Positions 7,469 to 15,229 of a stretch of 17,187 nt of DNA are shown one piece after another. The notes below the pieces were generated by a model. The model had not been told where the DNA came from. It was given only the letters and a program-made list of their open reading frames with translations, and made no database searches. Source of the DNA: an uncultured Archangium sp. (GTDB lineage Bacteria > Myxococcota > Myxococcia > Myxococcales > Myxococcaceae). Each line of letters opens with the position of its first letter. Positions within the stretch are counted from its first letter, which is position 1. A program made the position numbers and the translations under genes. The stretch is taken from NCBI GenBank assembly GCA_946479335.1, contig CAMLFP010000079.1:1-17187 (forward strand). The letters run 5' to 3'.

Positions 7469-8076
7469 CTACAAGAAAGCGGCCTCAGCGGTTGAAAGAC
7501 CGGCTCCGCGAGGCCGCGTCGGAGGCGATTCTGGACGCCGCGCAGGAGGTGCTCCTCGCGCAGGGCTTCCAGGCGCCGATGGAGGTCATCGCGACGCGCG
7601 CCGGGGTGGCGGTGGGCACGCTCTACAACCACTTCGCCGACCGCAAGACGCTGGTCGACTCGCTGCTGTCGCGGCACCGCGAGTCGATGCTCGACGACGT
7701 GAAGGCCGCGGAGGTCGCCGCGCGCGCGCTGCCGGTGAAGGAGCAGCTGGTCACCATGCTGGCCGCGATGCAGGGCGGCTGGAGCCGCATCTTCCTCATC
7801 ATCCGCCACAGTGAGCAGCTGCCCGACGTGAAGAAGCGCGCGCAGCTCCGCGCCAGCGTCAACGAGGTCTTCGGCCCGGTGCTGGAGCGCGCGCGCCGCG
7901 AAGGCGTGCTGGCCCCCGACCCGCACGGGCTGCAGGTGGTGGCGCTCGAGGGGCTGATGAAGTCGATGTTCGTGTTCTGCAACGACGAGCCGAAGCGCCT
8001 GCCGCCGGCCGATGCGCCGCGCTTCGTGGCTGACACCATCCTCCACGGCTTCGCGCCGAAGCGGGGCGGCAAGTGA
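7453..8076 (+). CDS. TetR/AcrR family transcriptional repressor of the efflux operon
   Basis: The protein has 207 residues from ATG 7453. The N-terminal DNA-binding domain has a basic arm (RKRPQRLKDR), helix 1 at about 20-38, and the helix-turn-helix at about 42-62 with the typical GVAVGTLYNHF recognition helix. The C-terminal helical part should bind the inducing ligand and dimerise. The ATG at 7393 is rejected because the codons between 7393 and 7453 lack the GC bias of real genes. A TTG at 7492 is also possible, since bias is weak up to there. Its stop overlaps the pump gene's GTG start by 4 nt. Regulator and pump are thus produced together, giving a self-limiting circuit relieved by an exported compound. 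Confidence 0.92.
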   Translation: MNPDSSTRKRPQRLKDRLREAASEAILDAAQEVLLAQGFQAPMEVIATRAGVAVGTLYNHFADRKTLVDSLLSRHRESMLDDVKAAEVAARALPVKEQLVTMLAAMQGGWSRIFLIIRHSEQLPDVKKRAQLRASVNEVFGPVLERARREGVLAPDPHGLQVVALEGLMKSMFVFCNDEPKRLPPADAPRFVADTILHGFAPKRGGK

Positions 8077-9653
8077 GCGCGCGCAAACCCAACAAGTGGA
8101 TGGTGGCGTTGTCGGTGACCTTCGGCACGCTGATGGGCGCCATCGACGCCTCCATCGTGAACGTGGCGCTCTCGCAGATCCGCGGGGCGGTGGGCGCGAC
8201 GGTGCAGGAGATCACGTGGATCTCCACCGGCTTCGCCATCGCCACGGTGATGGTGATGCCGCTCACCGGCTTCTTCGGGCGGCTCTTCGGGCAGAAGCGC
8301 GTGTACCTCGCGTGCCTGGTGCTGTTCGTCATCGGCTCCGCGCTGTGCGGCATCGCGTGGAGCCTGCCCTCGCTCATCTTCTTCCGCGCGATTCAGGGCT
8401 TCGGCGCCGGCGCGCTGCAGCCCACCGAGCAGGCGATTCTGCGGCAGACCTTCCCCCCGCAAGAACAGGGCACCGCGATGGCGCTCTTCGGCATGGCGGT
8501 GATGGTCGGCCCCGCGCTCGGCCCCACGCTGGGCGGCCTCATCGTCGACAACTTCCACTGGTCGTGGATCTTCTTCATCAACGTGCCCGTCGGCATCTTC
8601 GGGTACTTCATGGTCAACCGCTTCGTGCAGGAAGACGAAGGCCTGCGGGAGATCGCCCGCAAAGAAGCGGAGAAGCAGCGCCGTCACATGGACTGGCTGG
8701 GCATCGCGCTCCTCTGGGTGACGCTGATGTGCGTGCAGTACGTGCTCGAAGAGGGCCAGGCCGACGACTGGTTCCAGTCGCCGCTGATCAGCGTGCTCTC
8801 GCTGGTAGCGCTCTTCTCGGGCATCGGCTTCGTGCTGCGCGAGCTGACCGCCGTCGCGCCCGCGGTGAACGTGCGCCTCTTCAAGGACACCACGTACCTC
8901 ACGGGCACGCTGGCGGCCGCGTCGATGTTCGCGGTGATGATGGCCGGCATGTTCCTCCTGCCGCTCTTCATGCAGGAGATGCTCGGCTACACCGCCACCC
9001 AGTCGGGCCTCGCGCTGATGCCGCGCACGCTCATCATGATGGCCTGCATGCCCTTCGCGGGGCGGCTCTACCGGCACCTCCACCCCGCGGTCATGGCCGG
9101 CATCGGGGTGGTCATCGCCGCGTCGGGCCAGTTCATGCTGGGCGCGCTCAACCTCGACAGCAGCACCGGCAACATCATGGCCTCGCTGCTGCTGCAGGGC
9201 GTGGGCATGAGCCTGATGATGGTGCCGCTGCAGACCGTGGCGCTCTCCAACATTCCGCGCGAGCGCATGTCTGACGCCACCGGCCTCAACTCGCTGGTGC
9301 GGCAGATCGGCAGCTCGCTGGGCGTCGCCGCCTTCGCCACGCTGCTCTCGCGCTACGGCATCGAGGCCTCGGCCGCGGTGCGCGCGCACGTCACGCCGGA
9401 GCGCCTCGAGGTGCAGAACGCCGTCAACGGCACCGCGGCCGGGTTGATGGCCCGCGGCATGGACCTCGCCGGCGCGCAGAGCCTCGCCACCATGCAGATG
9501 GCCGGCCGCGTCGCGCGGCAAGGCATGGTGCTCGCGTTCGACCACCTCTTCCTCGTCGGCGCGGTCTGCTTCGCGCTGATTCTCCCCCTCGTCATGCTCT
9601 TCCGCCGCCCGAAGCTCGAGACCGGCGCCCCCGCACACATCGAAATGGAGTGA
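8073..9653 (+). CDS. MFS drug:H+ antiporter, DHA2 family (EmrB-like)
   Basis: This 526-residue inner-membrane pump has about 14 hydrophobic helices. It carries the DASIVNVAL signature of the DHA2 group at 25-33. A motif-A-like loop GFFGRLFGQKR is at 67-77, and the antiporter motif C, GPALGPTLGG, at 146-155, followed by the family-typical WSWIFFINVPVG. The reaction is export of lipophilic drugs or toxins in exchange for protons. The start is GTG within GTGA, overlapping the tetR stop; no later start leaves helix 1 intact. With the adaptor and channel genes that follow it forms an EmrAB-TolC type assembly. The exact substrate cannot be told from sequence. Confidence 0.95.
   Translation: MSARKPNKWMVALSVTFGTLMGAIDASIVNVALSQIRGAVGATVQEITWISTGFAIATVMVMPLTGFFGRLFGQKRVYLACLVLFVIGSALCGIAWSLPSLIFFRAIQGFGAGALQPTEQAILRQTFPPQEQGTAMALFGMAVMVGPALGPTLGGLIVDNFHWSWIFFINVPVGIFGYFMVNRFVQEDEGLREIARKEAEKQRRHMDWLGIALLWVTLMCVQYVLEEGQADDWFQSPLISVLSLVALFSGIGFVLRELTAVAPAVNVRLFKDTTYLTGTLAAASMFAVMMAGMFLLPLFMQEMLGYTATQSGLALMPRTLIMMACMPFAGRLYRHLHPAVMAGIGVVIAASGQFMLGALNLDSSTGNIMASLLLQGVGMSLMMVPLQTVALSNIPRERMSDATGLNSLVRQIGSSLGVAAFATLLSRYGIEASAAVRAHVTPERLEVQNAVNGTAAGLMARGMDLAGAQSLATMQMAGRVARQGMVLAFDHLFLVGAVCFALILPLVMLFRRPKLETGAPAHIEME
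9647..9650 (+). promoter_or_regulatory. Ribosome binding site for the periplasmic adaptor gene
   Basis: GGAG ends the pump coding sequence and lies 6 bases before the adaptor ATG at 9657. Ribosomes leaving the pump gene can therefore re-initiate at once, supporting coupled, balanced synthesis. Confidence 0.5.
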
Positions 9654-9656
9654 CCC

Positions 9657-10883
9657 ATGAACGCCACCACCGCCCCTGACACCGAAGCCACCCGCGAAGC
9701 CGCCGCCGTCGAGCGCTCCAACGCCGGCCGCAAGCGCGTCTTCATCGCGCTGGGCGTCGGCGCCGCCGTCATCGCCGTCTACGCCGCCATCACCTTCTTC
9801 GGAGGCCGCAGCCAGACCACCGACGACGCGCAGGTCGAAGCCGACGTGGTGCCGCTCGCCGCGCGCGTGGGCGGGCAGATCGCCAGCGTGAAGGTGAAGG
9901 AGAACGCCACCGTGAAGAAGGGCGACGTCATCCTCGAGCTCGACGCCAACGACCTCCGCGCCCGCGTGAAGCAGGCCGAGGGTGAGCTCGCCGCGGCCAA
10001 GGCGCAGGCCATCGCGGCCCACGCGCAGGCTGACGTCTCCGAAGCCGGCGCGCGCGGCGGCCTCTCGTCGGCGAAGGCGCAGGTCAGCACCTCGCTCGCG
10101 CAGGTCAGCAACGCCGACGCGATGATCGCCCAGGCCAACGCGCAGGTGGTGCGCGCCCAGGCCGACGTGCGCCGCACCACCACCGACCTCGACCGCGCCA
10201 AGCAGCTGCTCGCGGCGAACGCGGTGCCGCAGGCGACGTTGGACAACGCCCAGGCCGCGTCTGACGCCGCGCAGGCCGCGTACCTCGCCGCGCAGGCCTC
10301 GCTGCGCTCCGCTGAAGAAGGCCGCCGCGTCGCGCAGAGCCGCGTGGCGGAAGCCAACGGCATGCTCGACTCCAACGTGCCGGTCGACGCGAAGGTGGCG
10401 GCCGCCAAGGCCAACGCCGACCTCGCCGACGCGCGCGTCACCACCGCCGAGGCCGCGCTGGAGCTGGCGAAGCTGAGCCTCTCGTACGCCACCATCACCG
10501 CGCCCGCCGACGGCGTCATCAGCAAGCTCGGCGTGCACGAAGGGCAGCTGCTCTCGCCGGGCAGCGCGGTGGCCACGCTGGTGCCGCAGCAGACCTACGT
10601 CATCGCCAACTTCAAGGAGACGCAGGTCGGCAAGATGCACACCGGCCAGAAGGTCGACATCGAGATCGACGCGTTCGGCGGTGAGAAGTTCGAGGGCGAG
10701 GTCGAGAGCCTCTCGGGCGGCACCGGCGCGCGCTTCTCCCTGCTCCCGCCCGACAACGCGTCGGGCAACTTCGTGAAGGTCGTGCAGCGCGTGCCCGTGC
10801 GCATCAAGTGGACGACGCCCCCGAAGGCGTCGCTGCGCGCCGGCATGTCGGCGGTGGTCACGGTCGACACGCACAGCAATTGA
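9657..10883 (+). CDS. EmrA/HlyD-type membrane fusion protein (periplasmic adaptor)
   Basis: In this 408-residue protein a short cytoplasmic tail with RKR at 25-27 precedes one membrane helix at about 28-48. TDDAQVEADVVPLAARVGGQI then opens the first half of a biotinyl-lipoyl-like domain, typical of EmrA proteins. A long Ala/Gln-rich helical hairpin runs from about 100 to 285, longer than in RND adaptors. The second lipoyl half (YATITAPADGVISKLGVHEGQ) and a beta-barrel with YVIANFKETQVGKM follow. It should bridge the pump and the outer-membrane channel across the periplasm. It starts 3 bases after the pump stop and is followed after 8 bases by the channel gene. Confidence 0.95.
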   Translation: MNATTAPDTEATREAAAVERSNAGRKRVFIALGVGAAVIAVYAAITFFGGRSQTTDDAQVEADVVPLAARVGGQIASVKVKENATVKKGDVILELDANDLRARVKQAEGELAAAKAQAIAAHAQADVSEAGARGGLSSAKAQVSTSLAQVSNADAMIAQANAQVVRAQADVRRTTTDLDRAKQLLAANAVPQATLDNAQAASDAAQAAYLAAQASLRSAEEGRRVAQSRVAEANGMLDSNVPVDAKVAAAKANADLADARVTTAEAALELAKLSLSYATITAPADGVISKLGVHEGQLLSPGSAVATLVPQQTYVIANFKETQVGKMHTGQKVDIEIDAFGGEKFEGEVESLSGGTGARFSLLPPDNASGNFVKVVQRVPVRIKWTTPPKASLRAGMSAVVTVDTHSN

Positions 10884-10886
10884 GGT
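10882..10886 (+). promoter_or_regulatory. Ribosome binding site for the TolC-like gene
   Basis: GAGGT overlaps the adaptor stop codon and lies 5 bases before the ATG at 10892. It fixes that ATG as the start, which also gives an intact signal peptide. An upstream in-frame start at 10808 has no such site. Confidence 0.55.
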
Positions 10887-10891
10887 CAGCC

Positions 10892-12169
10892 ATGAGAACC
10901 GTACTTGTTGCAGCACTCACCTTCGCGAGCGTGGCCTCGGCCGAGACGATGACCGTGGAAGATGCGGTGAAGCGCGCGCTCGACAACAGCCCGCAGGCGC
11001 TCGCGGCGCGTGAACGCCAGCAGGCCGCGGAGGACCAGACCCGCGCGGTGCGGGGCCAGTTCCTCCCGGCGCTCTCGGTGGCCGACCAGTTCGACCACTA
11101 CAACGGGCCCTTCAGCGTGAGCATCGCCACCGGCGCGCCCTCGTTGACGGTGCGCGACCAGAACACCAACACCTTCGTCGCGCAGGCCAAGCAGCCGCTG
11201 GTGGGCCTGGTGCGCATCAGCCAGGACTACATGGCCGCCGACGCCAACGCCGACGCCACGAAGGCCGGCACCGACGCGGCGAACAAGCAGATTACCGAGG
11301 CCGTGGAGACGACGTACCTCCGGCTCTTCGAGGCGAAGGCGGCGCGTGAAGTGGCGCGCTCGTCGCAGGCGCAGCTCGACGAGCAGCTCGAGGTGGCGAA
11401 GGCGCGCGTGAAGGCCGGCGCGATGACCAACGCCGACGTGCTGCGCGTGCAGGTGGCGCGGGCCAACATCCAGCAGCAGGAGCTGCAGGCCAGCGTGCAG
11501 GAGTCGGCGGCCCGCACGCAGCTGCTGACGTTGATGGCGATGCCGCTCGACGCGCAGGTCGACTTCGCGGAGCCGGTGTCGCTGGAGGCCGAGGCGGAGA
11601 AGCCCATCCCCGAGTTGGCGGAGGCGACCAACGAGGCGGTCTCGAAGCGCGACGACCTCCACCAGCAGGTGCGGTTGCTCGACGCGGCCGACGCCACCGC
11701 GCGCTCGCGGCTGGCGGCGCTGCTGCCGGAGGTCGACGTGGTGGGCAGCTTCCAGCACATCGACGGCCAGAAGCTGGCGCAGGTCGACTCGTTCTACGTG
11801 GGCGTCCACGCGAGCTGGGCGTTCTGGCTGTGGGGCTCGCAGTGGTACGCGCACCGCGCGGCAGTGCACCAGGCGAACGCGGCGCGGCTGTTGACGGGCG
11901 ACGCCGACCGCCAGGTGCGCGGCGAGGTGTCAGGCCGGTTGGACCAGTTGCGCGCGGCGACCTCCGCCATCGACGTGGCGAAGACCGCGCTGGCGTCGGC
12001 CGAGGAGGCGTACCGCGTGACCTCGGAGCTGGTGAAGGCCGGCAGCGGCACCACCACCGACCTGCTCGATTCGCAGTCGGCGCTCACGCAGTCGAAGCTG
12101 AACCTCGTGCGCAGCAAGTACCAGCAGGCGCAGGCGCGGGTGTCGTTGCGCCGCGCGATGGGCGGGTAG
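10892..12169 (+). CDS. TolC-family outer-membrane efflux protein
   Basis: This 425-residue protein has a cleavable signal peptide MRTVLVAALTFASVASA, with cleavage likely before ETMTVEDAV. The mature start, an M-T-V-E-D-A-V-K-R-A-L-N-P pattern, is the standard opening of outer-membrane factors. Two repeats of long amphipathic helices flank beta-strand segments (for example about 305-335, HASWAFWLWGSQWYAHR), as expected for a trimeric barrel and periplasmic tunnel. There is no lipobox, so it is not the lipidated OprM type. It completes the pump-adaptor-channel set in one operon and is the last gene; no U-tract terminator is visible after its stop. Confidence 0.94.
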   Translation: MRTVLVAALTFASVASAETMTVEDAVKRALDNSPQALAARERQQAAEDQTRAVRGQFLPALSVADQFDHYNGPFSVSIATGAPSLTVRDQNTNTFVAQAKQPLVGLVRISQDYMAADANADATKAGTDAANKQITEAVETTYLRLFEAKAAREVARSSQAQLDEQLEVAKARVKAGAMTNADVLRVQVARANIQQQELQASVQESAARTQLLTLMAMPLDAQVDFAEPVSLEAEAEKPIPELAEATNEAVSKRDDLHQQVRLLDAADATARSRLAALLPEVDVVGSFQHIDGQKLAQVDSFYVGVHASWAFWLWGSQWYAHRAAVHQANAARLLTGDADRQVRGEVSGRLDQLRAATSAIDVAKTALASAEEAYRVTSELVKAGSGTTTDLLDSQSALTQSKLNLVRSKYQQAQARVSLRRAMGG

Positions 12170-12210
12170 CAGGGATCGTCTGGGCTTGCTCCGGGCAACC
12201 AACGGGTGCG

Positions 12211-12819
12211 ATGACCGCCCTCGCCTTCACCCTCGGGCCCATGACACAGGATTTCGCTCTGGTGGCAGACCCGCTGCGCCCCCTCGCGCTCGCTGCGCGA
12301 GACGGTGAAAGTGCAGCTTTTTCCCGCCTTTACGAGTCGACCCGGGAGCAGGCGTGGCGGGTCTTGTACCGCGTGGTCGGCCAGAGCCCCGACCTCGAAG
12401 ACCTCGTGCAGGAGTCGTACATCCAGCTGATGCGCGCGCTGAAGACGTACCGCGGCGACTCGCGCGTCAGCACCTTCCTCCATCGCGTGTGCGTCAACGT
12501 CGGGCTGATGCACCTCCGCGGCAAGCGTCGGAAGAAGGAAGAGCTGACCGACGAGGCGCCGGAAGTCAGCGCCGATGAGAACCACGACCCGGAGCGCGCC
12601 GCGCAGGTCCGCCAGGCGCACGCGCTGATGCAGCGCGCGCTCTCCACGTTGAGCGAAGAGAAGGCGGCGGTCTTCACGTACCACGACCTCCTCGGCCTCA
12701 AGCCGGAGGAGATTTCGGAGCTGGTCGACTGCCCCGTCAACACCGTGCGCAGCCGCCTCAACCGCGCCCGCGTTGACTTCACGGCCGCGGTGGTGAAGCT
12801 GAAGGGCGAAGCGTCATGA
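12211..12819 (+). CDS. ECF-type RNA polymerase sigma factor
   Basis: This 202-residue protein has only sigma regions 2 and 4, the mark of the ECF group. Region 2 is at about 33-105, with DLEDLVQESYIQLMRAL for core binding and STFLHRVCVNVGLMHLRGKRR for -10 contact. Region 4 is at about 135-192, with the helix-turn-helix LKPEEISELVDCPVNTVRSRLNRAR. The acidic linker is short. ATG 12211 is used because its first ten codons all end in G or C; ATG 12241 is the alternative and also gives a complete protein. Neither has a good ribosome binding site. Its stop overlaps the next gene by 4 nt, the usual layout for a sigma factor and its anti-sigma partner. Confidence 0.93.
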   Translation: MTALAFTLGPMTQDFALVADPLRPLALAARDGESAAFSRLYESTREQAWRVLYRVVGQSPDLEDLVQESYIQLMRALKTYRGDSRVSTFLHRVCVNVGLMHLRGKRRKKEELTDEAPEVSADENHDPERAAQVRQAHALMQRALSTLSEEKAAVFTYHDLLGLKPEEISELVDCPVNTVRSRLNRARVDFTAAVVKLKGEAS

Positions 12820-14213
12820 ACCACCTCTCTCACGATGCGCTGTGGAGCTACGCGCGCAAGGAGCTCACCACGCCCGAGCGCGCCGTCGTGAGAGTGCACC
12901 TCGACGCGTGCGCCGAGTGCCGCGCCACGCTCGACGAGGTGAAGGTGGCCACCGACGTGCTGGCCGCGCTCCCCGACATTCCGCCGATGCCCGAGGCCCT
13001 CGCCCGCCGCGTCGGTGAGTCGCTCCACAGCTCGCTCGACCCCACCGCCGCGAAGGCCTTCAAGAACTGGTGGGCCAACCTCTTCACGCCGCGCTTCGTG
13101 CTCGCGTCGGCCCTCGGCGTGCTGGCCGTCGTCGGCGCCGCGTACCTGCTCTCGCGTGAAGCGCCGCAGCCCGCGCCCATCGCCGAAGCGCCGGTGCCTG
13201 CGCCGACGCCTGCGCCAGTGAAGCCGCCCGACGCGCCGCCCGCGCTCGAGGCCACCATCGCCAGCGCGAAAGACGCCACCGCCGAGAAGTCGGCGAAGCT
13301 GGGCGAAGGCGCGACCGTGGCGACCAAGGCCGGCGGCCGCGTGTGGATGAAGCTGCCCGACGGCTCGCGCGCGGGCCTCACCGGCGCCTCCGAGGTGAAG
13401 CTGTCGACGTTGAAGGCGAAGGAGGTGACGCTCGACATCACCCGGGGCAGCCTCGCCATGGTGGTGCCGCACCGCGAAGACCGCCTGCTCCAGGTGCGCG
13501 CGGGAGACCTGACGGTGAAGGACCTCGGCACGCGCTTCCTCGTCTCCATCGAAGAGCACCGCACGCTGGTCGCCGTCGATGAGGGCGAGGTCGCCGTCGC
13601 CACGCCGCAGGGCGAACGCACGCTGAAGGCCGGCCGCGCGGTGTCGTGGTCGAACGGCGCGTTGACCGAGTTCGACTGGGCGCCGATGCCCGCCCCCGTG
13701 CCGACGCCTGCGCGCGTCACGCCGACGCCGCCGCCCGCGCCCGAGACGGAGAGCATCGCCAAGCTGCGCGAAGAAGAAGACGACGACGCCACCGACGTGG
13801 CGGACGTGGCCGGCGATGACACCGACGACTTCGAGCCGCCGCCGTCGACCGAGGCCGTCACCCCGCCGCCCGTGCTGCCCGGGCCCGCGCCGCGCGTCAC
13901 CGTGGTGCCCACCGTCGACCGCTCGTTCTCGCTCAAGAAGCTGGAGCGCAAGCTGCGCAGCGCCGGCGCACGCCTCTCGTCGCGGCACAACCGCGAGGCG
14001 CAGGTGGCGAACATCGTGCTCTCCACCGACGCCGGCGACTGCGAGTACGCGCTGGGCCTCGCTGAGAAGTGGCTGCGCGCGCCGGTGACGCGGCTGACCA
14101 ACGAGCCGCAGCTGCGCCGCCTGGTGAAGACGCAGCAGGTGCGCTGCCTGTCCGCGCTGGGCCGCGATGACGAGGCCACCGCGCTGCAGCGGCAGCTCGA
14201 AGCCACGCCGTAG
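12816..14213 (+). CDS. Zinc-finger/FecR-domain membrane protein, probable anti-sigma factor with helical tail
   Basis: The protein has 465 residues in four parts. An N-terminal cytoplasmic zinc-finger anti-sigma region carries H28-x3-C32-x2-C35. One membrane helix lies at about 93-112, followed by a Pro/Ala-rich spacer. A periplasmic FecR-like beta domain spans about 145-280, with VRAGDLTVKDLGTRFLVS and VDEGEVAV. A second Pro-rich and strongly acidic linker at about 288-362 leads to a helical, TPR-like end at 370-465. The first part should hold the sigma factor inactive, and the periplasmic part should receive the signal. Classical FecR proteins lack this tail and respond to TonB receptors, but no such receptor gene is nearby. 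Family assignments are by motif; the regulatory role is inferred from coupling with the sigma gene. Confidence 0.88.
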   Translation: MNHLSHDALWSYARKELTTPERAVVRVHLDACAECRATLDEVKVATDVLAALPDIPPMPEALARRVGESLHSSLDPTAAKAFKNWWANLFTPRFVLASALGVLAVVGAAYLLSREAPQPAPIAEAPVPAPTPAPVKPPDAPPALEATIASAKDATAEKSAKLGEGATVATKAGGRVWMKLPDGSRAGLTGASEVKLSTLKAKEVTLDITRGSLAMVVPHREDRLLQVRAGDLTVKDLGTRFLVSIEEHRTLVAVDEGEVAVATPQGERTLKAGRAVSWSNGALTEFDWAPMPAPVPTPARVTPTPPPAPETESIAKLREEEDDDATDVADVAGDDTDDFEPPPSTEAVTPPPVLPGPAPRVTVVPTVDRSFSLKKLERKLRSAGARLSSRHNREAQVANIVLSTDAGDCEYALGLAEKWLRAPVTRLTNEPQLRRLVKTQQVRCLSALGRDDEATALQRQLEATP

Positions 14214-14235
14214 CCCTCCCGCGCGCGCGGGAGGG
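14214..14235. promoter_or_regulatory. Perfect GC hairpin between the anti-sigma and TPR-lipoprotein genes
   Basis: CCCTCCCGCGC followed directly by its reverse complement forms a perfect 22-bp palindrome starting right after the TAG stop. No U-tract follows, so it is not a standard intrinsic terminator. It could reduce read-through, protect the 3' end of the upstream message, or modulate expression of the next gene, whose GTG start lies 17 bases after it. The right arm also contains GGGAGGG, which resembles a Shine-Dalgarno site and would be hidden when folded. Confidence 0.55.
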
Positions 14236-14252
14236 AGTGTAAGAGCCCCCGC

Positions 14253-15197
14253 GTGCGCCGACTGCCACTCCTCACGCTGCTGCTCGTCGCCGCCTGCAAG
14301 AAGGACGACGCCCCCGCGCACCTCGAGCGCGCGCGCGCCGCGCTGTTCGCGCAGAAGTACGACACCGCCATCGCCGAATACAAACTCACCATCGACGTGC
14401 TCGACCGCGACACCTCGCCGCAGGCCGTGCTGTACCGCGCGCGCGCGTTGCGGGGCGCCGCCGACGTCTACGCCTTCCACCTCAGCGACCCGAAGCGCGC
14501 GGTCGAGGTGTACCGCGAGCTGACCACCGTCTCGCCTGAGGCCCCGGAGACGTTGGAAGGCAGAATCCACCTCGCGGAGCTGCTGTGGCACGACTTCCGC
14601 GACCCGCGCGGCGCCATCGCCGAATACACGCAGGCGCTGGCGCGCAACCCGCCGCAGTCGGCGGAGCTCTCGTTCACCGTCGCCCGCCTCTACTTCGAGC
14701 TGCAGGACTATTCGCAGTGCGAGCTCGAGGCCGACAAGGTGGCGCGCAAGTTCGAGACCAGCCCCTTCGTCGACGACGCACTCTTCCTCCGCGGCCAGGC
14801 GCTCTCGATGATGGAGGGCCGCCGCGCCGACGCGCAGCGCGTGTTCCTCGACCTCCTCGACCGCTTCCCCGACTCGGAGCTCAAGCCCCACGCGCTGGTG
14901 GAGCTGGGCCGCTTGAAGGCCTCCGCGGGTGACCCGGAGGGCGCCATCGAGCTGTGGGTGAAGGCGCTGTCGACGCACCCCACGCCGGAGGCCGTGCAGA
15001 AGCAGATCGCCCTGGTGCGCGGCCGCTTGCGCGCCACCACGCCCACCGTGGTCGGTGACGCCACGCGCGCCTTCGACTGGGACACCCACCCCGTCGTCGA
15101 GAGCCGCAACGCGAAGACCTCCGCCGAGGCCGTGGGCGGCACCGCCGATGAAGCGAAGGCCGAGCAGTCGATGCCGGCCGAACAGACCGCCCCCTGA
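14253..15197 (+). CDS. TPR-repeat lipoprotein
   Basis: This 314-residue protein begins with a GTG start and a lipoprotein signal, MRRLPLLTLLLVAAC, with the lipidated Cys at 15. Lys at +2 does not match the Asp retention signal, so a site outside the inner membrane is expected. About five degenerate tetratricopeptide repeats cover residues 22-265, for example ARAALFAQKYDTAIAEY, DPKRAVEVYRELTTVSPE, DPRGAIAEYTQALARNP and DPEGAIELWVKALSTHP. Such repeats are protein-binding scaffolds, as in BamD or the Tol-Pal associated CpoB. The last 50 residues look unstructured. It follows the anti-sigma gene after 39 bases with the GC hairpin between and may be part of the sensed envelope complex. Confidence 0.9.
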   Translation: MRRLPLLTLLLVAACKKDDAPAHLERARAALFAQKYDTAIAEYKLTIDVLDRDTSPQAVLYRARALRGAADVYAFHLSDPKRAVEVYRELTTVSPEAPETLEGRIHLAELLWHDFRDPRGAIAEYTQALARNPPQSAELSFTVARLYFELQDYSQCELEADKVARKFETSPFVDDALFLRGQALSMMEGRRADAQRVFLDLLDRFPDSELKPHALVELGRLKASAGDPEGAIELWVKALSTHPTPEAVQKQIALVRGRLRATTPTVVGDATRAFDWDTHPVVESRNAKTSAEAVGGTADEAKAEQSMPAEQTAP

Positions 15198-15221
15198 CAG
15201 GCGTAAGCAACGCGGTACACT
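15194..15221 (+). promoter_or_regulatory. Candidate housekeeping promoter, nearly leaderless
   Basis: CTGACA at 15194-15199 (5 of 6 to the -35 consensus) and TACACT at 15216-15221 (4 of 6 to -10) are separated by 16 bases. Transcription would begin at about 15228, within one or two bases of the ATG at 15230, giving a leaderless message. No Shine-Dalgarno precedes that ATG, which fits. The -35 box overlaps the TPR gene's stop codon. Confidence 0.4.
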
Positions 15222-15229
15222 CCCGCGCC

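Noticed and set aside
7623..10916. Minus-strand open frame of about 1,097 codons
   Set aside because: It is antisense to the TetR, pump and adaptor genes, all of which have clear family motifs. Its product is His/Arg/Ala-rich with no recognisable domain, as expected from mirrored high-GC codons.
12170..12210. ECF-type self-promoter before the sigma gene
   Set aside because: A CGTCT occurs at about 12177, but no GGAAC-like -35 lies at the right distance. An autoregulated promoter cannot be supported.
12330..15089. Minus-strand open frame of about 919 codons
   Set aside because: It is antisense to the sigma, anti-sigma and TPR genes. Arg/His/Gly-rich low-complexity translation marks it as a GC artefact.
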